From NCBI GenBank assembly GCA_011799875.1, contig CM022302.1, positions 182,768,942 to 182,832,941 on the forward strand: 64,000 nt of DNA, given 5' to 3'. Positions 11,360 to 21,167 of this stretch are shown here, in pieces; position 1 is the stretch's first letter, and each line of letters starts with the position of its first letter. The stretch is from Thinopyrum elongatum. Lineage: Eukaryota > Streptophyta > Magnoliopsida > Poales > Poaceae. Position numbers and translations under genes: made by a program. The notes below the pieces were generated by a model. The model searched no databases. It saw only the letters and a program-made list of their open reading frames with translations, and was not told the DNA's origin.

Positions 11360-12209
11360 TGGAGCCACGTAGGATACCCTCTAAGAATTTGTCGTGGTGG
11401 GTGTGCTTCTTGCAATGGTGGGGCACGATCGAAAGGTTGAAGAGACACAAGGGTTAAATGGCCGCTGTAATAAATGGGGGCCGGCCGGCCTGTAATCGTC
11501 ACATCTTGTCACCGCGTTCATAGCGGAGGATTCTAGTGCACGCTTGACAACACCGCACGCATTTCGTTTGACCACGCGTGGGCTCGAAGAGGCGCCAAAT
11601 GTATCATCGGTGAGCCTGTTCCCGCGCTACCGCACAGTTTATCATGCAAGCTTCGCACCCGACTAGTTTGGCCACGCGTCGACTAGAAGAGGGACAAATA
11701 GTGGGTGTTTATTGGCAAAAAGCTTTGTAAAAACGAAGTGTGTGGAATGACTTCGGTCATAAGTTTACCCATGGGTGATGAAGTCAAAGTTACACAGAAG
11801 GGTGATGATGGACACTCGAGTGCGATAATTAATTCTGTGCTCTATAGGGCACACGGTTGAAGAAACCAACCGTGTGCAATAATGTCGAAGATCGCAGTTG
11901 ATTTAGCTACACACATCGTGTGCTATGAGACCGACAAGGTAAACACGTTCGAGAATGGTTAATAAAATCTAAGTACATTGCATATTAAGGTCAAAATAGT
12001 GCTACCAATATACGAGTCTCATACGATGCCATTTCAACGATTGTACCACAAAAGCTCGAAAAATTACAAGGTTCAAATTCTAGAGTTATATGGCTCAAAT
12101 TCGAAGATTACAAGGTTCAAACTGATATTAGAAATGAAATTCAGCTCATCAGCTGCAAACGCTCGCGCTGATCCGCTGAACATGGATATAAGATAGGTTC
12201 AAACTAATA
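11360..12209. other. CACTA interior, non-coding, with subterminal-type hairpin
   Basis: No convincing ORF. A perfect hairpin at 11849-11877 (arms GCACACGGTTG and CAACCGTGTGC, 7-base loop) resembles the ACACACGG/CCGTGTGT hairpins at 28213-28242 and 28316-28346. A related phrase (ACACATCGTGTGC) follows near 11910. The stretch just right of 11359 could be the former 5' UTR of the exonuclease-like gene. Confidence 0.5.
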
Positions 12210-12558
12210 TTACCACTTGTAAGGCTGGTTTTGAAACCTCATAATTTTTGCAAATGGGTCAGCCACTGAGAAGTCATGTATGGGGTTGACACGATGACTT
12301 CCGATTACTCTGTCATCTGAAGTTCCAAAATGAAATTTAGCATTTTCAGAGCCTATTCCATTCTGCCACAGCCACCGGCGCTGATCAACAAACCATTCAT
12401 TTTCGCGAAATAAATGTAGGGCAAACCTCATTACCTTCAGCACCCTTGCTCTGACAACAAAGAACCTGGCGAATATAATCTCTGGTAAGGTCCCTCGGTA
12501 GGAGTTCAAAGTAATTTTTGAGAGATGCAGATCTAGGCATTCGATGTGATTGTTATAT
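12210..12558 (-). pseudogene. F-box/LRR protein C-terminal FBD domain fragment
   Basis: On the minus strand one frame gives IECLDLHLSKITLNSYRG, then PEIIFARFFVVRARVLKVMRF, WFVDQRRWLW, and finally IHDFSVADPF before the stop at 12210. This order (a last LRR-type strand, then the FARFFV.RARVLKVM helix and the ...QRR...A.F.F...IHD...ADPF tail) is the FBD region ending many grass F-box/LRR proteins. The F-box and most LRRs are absent and a stop lies just upstream of the homology, so this is only the last exon or part of it. F-box proteins are substrate receptors of SCF ubiquitin ligases; this fragment cannot act as one. It lies between the exonuclease-like fragment and the tandem array, apparently as CACTA cargo. 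Confidence 0.65.
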
Positions 12559-12859
12559 TATATCACATTATCCACCACCGGGCCTAATCTTATCTGCAAA
12601 ATAAGAAAATGTGTTGGTGCCTACATGCAGTTTTGAACACTACTACAGGCCTATTTGGTTTGCAGGATTTGTAAAATGCACTAACGTGCCATCTTCGATC
12701 TGACATGATTAACATGGACATTTGATTACAATCTAGAAAATTGTAGCCTTCTTCACAAGAGGTTGGAGTGGATGAAAAGTTCCCTAAGAAAAGTAGTACA
12801 GATGAATCCAAAGGAGAAATGCTTATGGGTTGTCACCATATGAATCAAGCAACCAATAT
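12559..12859. other. CACTA interior, nothing recognised
   Basis: AT-rich spacer between the FBD fragment and the tandem array. The short minus-strand ORF at 12590-12811 has no recognisable motif. Confidence 0.4.
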
Positions 12860-14565
12860 GGGTCGTTGTCCATCACTTTGACCAACAGCCGACAGAGAGG
12901 TTAATTTGACCAGCAAGGTAGAATATTTTTTGTTTGTGTTATGGTGGGAGTATATAGTACGCGTCGAAGAGGTGGGAGGGGACTAGCATATATACTATAC
13001 GTACGCGTCCGTGAACAAGTACACCTCACTCAGTGTCGGGACTTTTCGATTTCCGAGGCACGTGCCACATCAAAGTTGTGAATTGGCTATTCAAACATCA
13101 CACAACACCTCTTTGGGCCACATGCATGCATGCGGTGGTTATCCTAGGATACTCACGTGTGACGCTTCCATCTGTCGGCCCGCGAGGTCATCATCGATGC
13201 ATGCATCACTTTGACCTACATCAGGAGAGGTTAATTAATTTCACCATCAAGGAGGATTCTTTTTGGGTTGTATTATGGTAGGATCATATAGTATGCATCG
13301 AAGAGGGGGAAGGGGACCATCATATGTAGTACGCTTCATGAACCTCGCTCTGTGTGGGGACTTTACGGTTTTCAAGGCATATGCCACATCAAAGTTGTGC
13401 ATTTTGGGTATTCAACATATGTTTGGCCCACATGCAAAACGATGGTGGTTGTCCTCTCGCACCCACTCACACGGTTATCAGCGATATTGATGCTTTCCAT
13501 CTGTGGGTCCGCTTGGTCCATCACTACTTTGCCTGACAACGAGAGAGGTTAATTTGACTTAGGAGGGGATTATTTTTTTGTTTGTAATACGGTATATATA
13601 TAGGTCATGCTCTAGGATGACATGATACAGTTTGAGCACACACATGCATGTGTACGCATGAATCCCTCCCATCGAGTCGAAGTGGCTAGTACCACGACAC
13701 GTCATGAACCAATCTTGCTCTGTGTGGGGATTGTACGATTTTCGACGCACGCGCCACATCAATGTTGTGAATGGTATTCAAACATGCATGCACGCATCAC
13801 CTCCATACATATGCATGTAGTGGTTGTCTTCGAACGGTACACTCCCTCGCGTGGTTATCGGCGAAAAGCCTATATATTCGTGGGCCCGCGTGGACATCCA
13901 TGATCACTTTGACCGACAACAAGATAGGTTACCATGGCGGATTCTTCCTTTGGTTCGTGTTATCATAGTATAGGTCATGGTGAGATTAATTCAGACCTAA
14001 TTAAGTTTGAGCACATACTATGCACGCATGCATGCATGAATCCCCGTCATCGGCTCAAAGTGTGGTGTGACATACATATGCATCGTCAACTAACCCTCGC
14101 TCTGTGTGGGGATTTCTGGTTCGAAAGCACGGTGCCACATCAAAGTTGTTCCATTGTGTATTCAAACATAAACACCTCTCCATACATATGTTTGGGCCAC
14201 GCGCAGGCAGTGGTTGTCTTCGGGGACTAGCTACTTGCGTGATTATTGGTGAGCTAGCCCATCTCTAGGGTCGCATGGACGGCCATCACTTTGAACAACA
14301 AGAGAGAGGTTGTACGACCAAGGTGGATTATTCTTGGTCTGTTTTATGATACATCTTGGTGATATGCCCTCTCCGGCCCGCCGACTGAAAGTGCGCGCGT
14401 GCGCGTGTGTGTGATGGGGGGGGGGGGTAAGCAATACCATGCACTTTGCGAGATAGGTGCCACATCGAAGTTGCATTTGGTATTTGAACATCAAACCACC
14501 CTTTTCATACATATATTTGGTCCACATGCAAGTGTGTTCGTGTTCTGACCCTTTCCAGCGTCATT
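12860..14565. repeat. Degenerate tandem array, units about 320-380 bp
   Basis: The phrase GCCACATCAAAGTTGTG and its variants recur at 13064, 13383, 13753, 14134 and 14459. Around each copy the order is the same: CTCTGTGTGGGGA..., GCCACATCAAAGTTGTG, TATTCAAACAT, TTTGGGCCACATGCA, GTGGTTGTC, then CCATCACTTTGAC, GAGAGAGGTTAATTTGACC and GGATTATTTTTGTTTGT. A partial unit opens the array at about 12860. The copies differ by many substitutions and indels, so the array is old. Runs of CATGCATG are frequent. No coding capacity is seen, and it probably lies within the CACTA element. Confidence 0.7.
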
Positions 14566-14681
14566 TTCGCCAAATTTATGAACATTAGACAAGTCGGATG
14601 ATGCAACAAACATGTTTCACTCACACTAATCGTGTGCCACGTCGGTGCCCCTATCACGCACATCCACACAGTACATTGGGC
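14566..14681. other. CACTA interior flank left of copia B
   Basis: Short non-coding stretch with ACACTAATCGTGTGCCACG and CACGCACATCC phrases like the CACTA subterminal motifs. It ends at the copia B target site. Confidence 0.4.
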
Positions 14682-14686
14682 TCCAC

Positions 14687-15662
14687 TGTTGGGGAACGTA
14701 GAATTTCAAAATTTTCCTACGATCACGCAAGATCTATCTAGGAGAAGCATAGCAACGAGCGGGGAGAGTGTGTCCACGTACCCTCGTAGACCGAAAGCGG
14801 AAGCGTTTAGTAACGCGGTTGATGTAGTCGAACGTCTTCGCGATCCAACCGATCCAAGTACCGAACGTATGGCACCTCCGCGATCTGCACATGTTTAGCT
14901 CGGTGATGTCCCTCGAACTCTTGATCCAGTTGAGGCCGAAGGAGAGTTTCGTCAGCACGACGGTGTGGTGATGGTGATGATGAAGTGATTCCGGCAGGGC
15001 TTCGCCTAAGCTCTCCGAAAATATGACCGAGGTGGAAATCTGTGGAGGGGGCACCGCACACGGCTAAAAACAATCAACTTGTGTGTCCTAGGGTACCCCC
15101 TACCCCCGTATATAAAGGAGCAAGGGGGAGGCCGGCCGGCCCTCCTAGGGCGTGCCCCACCAGGGGAGTCCTACTAGGACTACTAGTCCTAGTAGGATTC
15201 CACCAAGAGGGAGAGAGGGGGAAGGAAGGAGAGGGAGAGGGAGAAGGAAAGGGGGGCGCCACCCCCCCTTCCCTAGTCCAATTCGGACCCAAGGGGGAGG
15301 GGGCACGCGGCCTGCCCTGGCCGCCCCTCTCTCTCTCCACTAAGGCCCATGAGGCCCATTAGTTCCCCCGGGGGGTTCCGGTAACCCCTCTGGCACTCCG
15401 GTTTTATCCGAAACTTTACCGGAACATTTCCGATATCCGAATATAGTCATCCAATATATCAATCTTTATGTCTCGACCATTTAGAGACTCCTCGTCATGT
15501 CCGTGATCTCATCCGGGACTCCAAACTACCTTCAGTACATCAACACATAAACTCATAATACCGATCGTCATCGAACATTAAGCGTGTGGACCCTACGGGT
15601 TCGAGAACTATGTAGACATGACCGAGACTCATCTCCGGTCAATAACCAATAGTGGAACCTGG
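14687..15662 (-). repeat. Copia B 3' LTR, outer part (before F1)
   Basis: Starts TGTTGGGGAACGTAG at 14687 (LTR end in element orientation) and continues at 20375-21134 after F1. It contains a TATA-like core at about 15108-15116 (minus strand CTTTATATACGG) and a 29-bp hairpin at 15169-15197 also present in the other LTR. Confidence 0.9.
15169..15197. repeat. LTR hairpin of copia B (also at 26904-26932)
   Basis: Perfect 13-bp arms TCCTACTAGGACT and AGTCCTAGTAGGA around a 3-base spacer, conserved in both LTRs. It lies on the transcript side of the TATA-like core, so it would fold in the RNA leader. Confidence 0.75.
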
Positions 15663-17082
15663 TGTTGGTGTAATAAATAGGGGGGTGTTCACTACCCCTG
15701 GACACGCACCGGCAAGTCGCAGCCTCCAGGCGGGAAGGACATGGCAGAGGAGGAATCCACCCAAGAGTACATTCGAAGCCCGGTTCCCGGCAAGGTCTAC
15801 TTGCCGGGAATGGGTCCACGCAACGCCGGCAAGGCAGAGCTGGCAAGACAAGACTCCAGGCGGATCGACCAGAAGATCAAGTCTACTACTGCCGGCGAGA
15901 TCAGGGCCGGCAAGCTCAGGACTCGACAAGACTAAAGATAAGGCCCCGGCAAGGTTCTTGCCGGGATGACCAGCTGAACCCGGCAAGGCTTGCCGGGGGA
16001 CAGCTAGACTGGAGACAAGGCCCCGGCAAGGTTCTTGCCGGGATGACCAGCTGAGCCCGGCAAGGTTCCTGCCCGGCAAGGTTATGCCACTATGCTGCTG
16101 CTCCAGTGCGGCCGCCAGCATGGCACTCTGGACCCTTCTCCAGGCATGCGTGGCAGAGCACTGTGCCAAGCGGCGCTGATAGGATGGCCCCTTTTCCCAT
16201 CCCCAAGAAGCTAAGGGACACCTAGACAGAGCATCTAATGCGCTTGTCCTGACCCGTCAGTGATAAGCATGTAAATGCTGTAGCAGAGTACTTGCCGCGG
16301 CAAGGTACTAGCCTCGGCAAGTCATTGGCTGCGGCAAGGTATTGGCTGCGGCAAGATAGCGGCTGCGGCAAGGTACTTGCCCCGGCAAGTTACCTTGCGC
16401 GGCAAACTATGGGTTGCGGCAAGCTGTCAGGTGCGGCAAGGTCTTGCCGTGGCAAGCGTTACTGTACCACTGTGCTACTGTGCTGCTCCGGTGCCTCTGC
16501 CAGCGTGGCGCTCTGGGTCCTTCCAAGCGTGCGTGGCAGGGCACTGTGTAGACGGCGGTGCACTGTAGATAGCGGTGCAGCAGCAGGTGGGATAGGCTTT
16601 TCCCACGTCCACGACGTCCGGGTACATGTATGTGGACAGCAAAGGCATGGGCATTTAATGCCCTTGTCCCCTGCCGTCAGTGGTAGGTAGGACATGTCAT
16701 CCTAGTAATAGTGGCCTTACTGTAGCAACTTTCCACCTCTACCTTTACTGTTTGCCACCTGTTGGTGACCCCTTTGTGCGTATAAAAGGAGGCCCATAGG
16801 CAACGTGAAGAGGGAGAGGAACTGGAAAAGGGAGAACTCCAGTATTGTACGCAGCTACTCGGTACTGTAGCGCTCCTGGAGCTAGAACAATCATACAGAT
16901 AATAAACCCAAAAAAGCAGGAGTAGGGTTTTACGCATCCGTGCGGCCCGAACCTGGGTAAATCTCTCTCGTGCACTGTCGTGTTCTTCGCTAGATTTTCT
17001 CTTCGCGCGACCGTCTCTCCCTGCCGAACGTAAAGGGGTCCTTCTCTGGGTCCCATGGGTGATCGCGGATTCGTCCCCGACA
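15663..17082 (+). repeat. F1 5' LTR
   Basis: Begins TGTTGGTGTAATAAA and ends GTCCCCGACA. It holds many CCGGCAAG/CTTGCCGG motifs, including two hairpins CCCGGCAAG-GTT-CTTGCCGGG about 78 bp apart (near 15945 and 16022), and a run of CGGCAAG units about 17-24 bp apart at 16290-16460. Its last third matches the end of the G2 LTR: TATAAAAGGAGGCCCA, then CTCTCCCTGCCGAA...CGTAAAGGGGTCCTT. The ORFs seen in it recur identically in the second LTR and are not genes. Confidence 0.9.
16781..16788 (+). promoter_or_regulatory. TATA box of F1 LTR promoter
   Basis: TATAAAAG, followed by GAGGCCCA and AGGCAAC exactly as in the G2 LTR. The second LTR has the same core at 20073-20080. Confidence 0.65.
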
Positions 17083-17084
17083 TC

Positions 17085-17104
17085 TTTGGCGCGCCAGGTA
17101 GGGG
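17085..17104 (+). other. F1 primer-binding region
   Basis: TTTGGCGCGCCAGGTAGGGG, two bases after the LTR. It is the conserved post-LTR sequence of Tat-type gypsy elements and identical to that of G2 at 54293-54312 (minus strand). I could not assign the tRNA from memory. Confidence 0.65.
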
Positions 17105-18954
17105 GTGAGGGGCTGCGTGAACCTGATCTGGCGATCAGCGTGGCAGTTTGTTCATCATCTTCACCGCCATAGCGTCCAAGAAGAAGGGCCTGAACCTTCG
17201 CAAAAAGCTAAGTTTTAAAGCTTTAATTACTTTCTGCTGTTAAGTCTTATCCTGGACGATATTTTTGTGCATAACCTGTGCGCGAAGGAGCGCTCCTGAA
17301 ACATTCTGCGCTCCTGGTTGTTTTGGGTCCGCCCAACAATGCACACGCAGCTGCGATTGTTTCTAAGGCGTTAAGCTCCCGAAGAGGCGGCGTTCTCGAT
17401 AGGCTGCTGAACAGGACCCGATCCTAAGCGCCATCGACCGGAACGTGCGCATTCGGGGAGTATTCCGGCAAGCGTGGGGGGCTCACTGTGCAAAAATGCA
17501 GTCGTTTAAGGAGAAGGACTTAGTGAGTTTTATTCTAAGGTTCCTGCGTAAACCCGTATGCTGAGGAGCCTTCCCGGGGCTAGTCGCGCTCCTAGTTGCC
17601 TCGAGTCCACTCGGCAACCTGAGCAGCTGCGCCAGAGCCGGGAAGGTAAACCTTTTCGGGAGGCGGCGTTCCCGGCATGCTGCTAAGGATCCGTTCCTCA
17701 AAGCGCTGCTGACTGGATCGTGCGCACCGGAAAGTGTTCCGGCAAGCAAGGGAATATTCAGCAGGAGTCAAGATTGCAGCGAATCCGACATTAACCAGAA
17801 GCTAATCAACTTGTTGTGCTCAAACGCTGTTGTGGCATTTCATGCCCAGTCAGTGTTGCAGGAACACGCATGGAAGGCGAGCTCGGGGGCTGGCAGCGCC
17901 CCAGAGAGTAATCCCCTGAAGAGCCTCCCCGGCAACAAGCTTGCCGGAAGCTGGCGTTGAGAACGTCAAGGTTCTCCTGTCAGAGTCAAGAGCCTCCCCG
18001 GCAACAAGCTTGCCGGAAGCTGGCGTTGGAACGTCAAGGTTCTCCGTCCAGAGTCAAGAGCCTTCCCGGCACCCCCTTGCCGGAAGCTGGCGTCGAGAAC
18101 GTCAAGTTCTCCGCCAGAGTTAAGAGCCTCCCTTGCCGGGGGCTCCGACAACCACTCTTTGAGCAAGAAACAAGCTCGGGGGCTAGCGGCGCCCTAGCAG
18201 AAAAAGCTAAGTTGCACAGATTTTTTTGGCAATTGCATTCATTTTACTGTCCTCACTCGCTTCTTACACCTACACGCGAAGGAGCCTTCTCGGGGCTAGT
18301 TGCGCTCCTAGTCGCCTCGAGTCCGCTCGGCGATGTGAGCAGCTGCACCAGAACCGGGAAGGTAAACCTTTCCGGGAGGCGGCGTTCCCGGTGAGCTGCT
18401 AAGGACCCGATCCCCAAGCGCCGCTGCCTGGAGCGTGCGCACCGGAAAGCTTTCCAGCAAGCGTGGGTCGTCTTGATTGATTCCTCGTTCTCGTATATCG
18501 ACCTGCACGCGAAAGGACCTTGCCGTGGTTAGTCCGCGCTCTGGTTTCGCCTCGAGTCCGCTCGGCAAACTTAGCAGCTGCGTTCTGGCCCGGCAAGTCG
18601 CCTTGCCGGCGGCGGCGTTTCCAGCATGCTGCTAAAGACCCGCACCTAGCGCTCGCGGCAAGCGTGCGCACCGGCAGGATTTCCAAACAGCGTAGGGTAC
18701 AAGATACGTGCAAGGACGGAATCAATCAAGGGGGAAGCATGCATTCATTTAGCATGAAGGAATATCTCTTGTGCCATAAAGCTTGGCCTAATCAAGGTAA
18801 ATTGTTTCTTTATGCGTGCCATTGCAGCAACAGGGTTGCGACCTCCAGGCAGGAGGAACGGCAGGGAACAGATCTACATGTTGCCGGTGTGCGTCGTTGG
18901 GCCTAGCCCGGACAACCACTGTGCACGCCTGTCCGGCCCAGGCCCGGGGGCTCC
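17105..18954 (+). repeat. F1 interior: repeated GC-rich modules, no gene
   Basis: A roughly 200-bp module recurs about four times: about 17280-17480, 17545-17755, 18263-18470 and 18497-18700. Each copy contains, in order, GCGCTCCT(A/G)GT, CCTCGAGTCC(G/A)CTCGGC, GCAGCTGCG, GGGAGGCGGCGTTCCCGG, ATGCTGCTAAGGA, GTGCGCACCGGAAAG and TTCCGGCAAGC. Between copies lies the 66-69 bp tandem repeat (17921-18145). The last bases before the 3' LTR (GGCCCGGGGGCTCC) are the PPT. No ORF has recognisable protein motifs. Confidence 0.75.
17921..18145 (+). repeat. 66-69 bp tandem repeat inside F1
   Basis: Three full units (17921-17989, 17990-18057, 18058-18123) and a partial fourth. Each starts GAGCCT(C/T)CCCGGCA, then TTGCCGGAAGCTGGCGT, GAACGTCAAG, and ends CAGAGT(C/T)AA. 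CCGGCA...TTGCCGG can pair within a unit. Confidence 0.85.
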
Positions 18955-20374
18955 TGTCGATGTAATAAACAGGGGGGTGTGCACTACCCCTGGACACGCA
19001 CCGGCAAGTCGCAGCCTCCAGGCGGGAAGGACATGGCAGAGGAGGAATCCACCCAAGAGTACATTCGAAGCCCGGTTCCCGGCAAGGTCTACTTGCCGGG
19101 AATGGGTCCACGCAACGCCGGCAAGGCAGAGCTGGCAAGACAAGACTCCAGGCGGATCGACCAGAAGATCAAGTCTACTACTGCCGGCGAGATCAGGGCC
19201 GGCAAGCTCAGGACTCGACAAGACTAAAGATAAGGCCCCGGCAAGGTTCTTGCCGGGATGACCAGCTGAACCCGGCAAGGCTTGCCGGGGGACAGCTAGA
19301 CTGGAGACAAGGCCCCGGCAAGGTTCTTGCCGGGATGACCAGCTGAGCCCGGCAAGGTTCCTGCCCGGCAAGGTTATGCCACTATGCTGCTGCTCCAGTG
19401 CGGCCGCCAGCATGGCACTCTGGACCCTTCTCCAGGCATGCGTGGCAGAGCACTGTGCCAAGCGGCGCTGATAGGATGGCCCCTTTTCCCATCCCCAAGA
19501 AGCTAAGGGACACCTAGACAGAGCATCTAATGCGCTTGTCCTGACCCGTCAGTGATAAGCATGTAAATGCTGTAGCAGAGTACTTGCCGCGGCAAGGTAC
19601 TTGCCCCGGCAAGTCATTGGCTGCGGCAAGGTATTGGCTGCGGCAAGAGAGCGGCTGCGGCAAGGTACTTGCCCCGGCAAGTTACCTTGCGCGGCAAACT
19701 ATGGGTTGCGGCAAGCTGTCAGGTGCGGCAAGGTCTTGCCGCGGCAAGCGTTACTGTACCACTGTGCTACTGTGCTGCTCCGGTGCCTCTGCTAGCGTGG
19801 CGCTCTGGGTCCTTCCAAGCGTGCGTGGCAGGGCACTGTGTAGACGGCGGTGCACTGTAGATAGCGGTGCAGCAGCAGGTGGGATAGGCTTTTCCCACGT
19901 CCACGACGTCCGGGTACATGTATGTGGACAGCAAAGGCATGGGCATTTAATGCCCTTGTCCCCTGCCGTCAGTGGTAGGTAGGACATGTCATCCTAGTAA
20001 TAGTGGCCTTACTGTAGCAACTTTCCACCTCTACCTTTACTGTTTGCCACCTGTTGGTGACCCCTTTGTGCGTATAAAAGGAGGCCCATAGGCAACGTGA
20101 AGAGGGAGAGGAACTGGAAAAGGGAGAACTCCAGTATTGTACGCAGCTACTCGGTACTGTAGCGCTCCTGGAGCTAGAACAATCATACAGATAATAAACC
20201 CAAAAAAGCAGGAGTAGGGTTTTATGCATCCGTGCGGCCCGAACCTGGGTAAATCTCTCTCGTGCACTGTCGTGTTCTTCGCTAGATTTGCTCTTCGTGC
20301 GACCGTCTCTCCCTGCCGAACGTAAAGGGGTCCTTCCCTGGGTCCCATAGGTGATCGCGGATTCGTCCCCAACA
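18955..20374 (+). repeat. F1 3' LTR
   Basis: Same length (1420 bp) as the 5' LTR, about 15 differences by eye. Starts TGTCGATGTAATAAAC and ends GTCCCCAACA. Confidence 0.9.
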
Positions 20375-21134
20375 CCTGGATACTCATATTGGCTCCCACA
20401 TATTCTACGAAGATCTTTATCGGTCAAACCACATAACAACATACGTTGTTCCCTTTGTCATCAGTATGTTACTTGCCCGAGATTCGATCGTCGGTATCAT
20501 CATACCTAGTTCAATCTCGTTACCGGCAAGTCTCTTTACTCGTTCCGTAATGCATCATCCCGTAACTAACTCATTAGTCACATTGCTTGCAAGGCTTCTT
20601 ATGATGTGCATTACCGAGAGGGCCCAGAGATACCTCTCCGACAATCGGAGTGACAAATCCTAATCTCGATCTATGCCAACTCAACAAACACCATCGGAGA
20701 CACCTGTAGAGCATCTTTATAATCACCCAGTTACGTTGTGACGTTTGATAGCACACAAGGTGTTCCTCCGGTATTCGGGGGTTGCATAATCTCATAGTCA
20801 GAGGAACATGTATAAGTCATGAAGAAAGCAACAGCAAAAAACTAAACGATCATCGTGCTAAGCTAACGGATGGTTCTAGTCAATCCATCATTCTCTAATG
20901 ATGTGATCCCGTTCATCAAATGACAACTCATGTCTATGGCTAGGAAACTTAACCATCTTTGATTAACGAGCTAGTCAAGTAGAGGCATACTAGTGACACT
21001 TTGTTTGTCTATGTATTCACACATGTATTAAGTTTCCGGTTAATACAATTCTAGCATGAACAATAAACATTTATCATGATATAAGGAAATATAAATAACA
21101 ACTTTATTATTGCCTCTAGGGCATATTTCCTTCA
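20375..21134 (-). repeat. Copia B 3' LTR, inner part (after F1)
   Basis: The first five bases repeat the F1 target site. The rest continues the LTR to CATATTTCCTTCA at 21134. Next to it at 21135-21149 is the polypurine tract (minus strand GCAAGTGGGAGAT). Confidence 0.9.
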
Positions 21135-21167
21135 ATCTCCCACTTGCACTAGAGTCAATAATCTTGA

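Larger units (their letters stand above)
15663..20374 (+). mobile_element. F1: non-autonomous gypsy (Tat-type) LTR element, 4712 bp
   Basis: Two 1420-bp LTRs (15663-17082 and 18955-20374) flank a 1872-bp non-coding interior. A perfect TSD CCTGG (15658-15662 and 20375-20379) lies in the copia B LTR. The first LTR is followed by TCTTTGGCGCGCCAGGTAGG, identical to the post-LTR primer region of G2. The second LTR is preceded by the PPT-like GGCCCGGGGGCTCC, as in G2. The LTRs differ at about 15 positions (about 1%), making it the youngest insertion in the window. It encodes no protein and would depend on a Tat-type partner. Confidence 0.9.

Noticed and set aside
15042..15362. ORFs in the GC-rich part of copia B LTRs (again at 26467-27074)
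   Set aside because: Present in both LTRs, purine-skewed composition, and they cross the TATA and hairpin region; not genes.
17921..18145. Possible CRISPR-like array
   Set aside because: Units of 66-69 bp repeat as wholes without unique spacers, in a plant retroelement; it is a plain tandem repeat.
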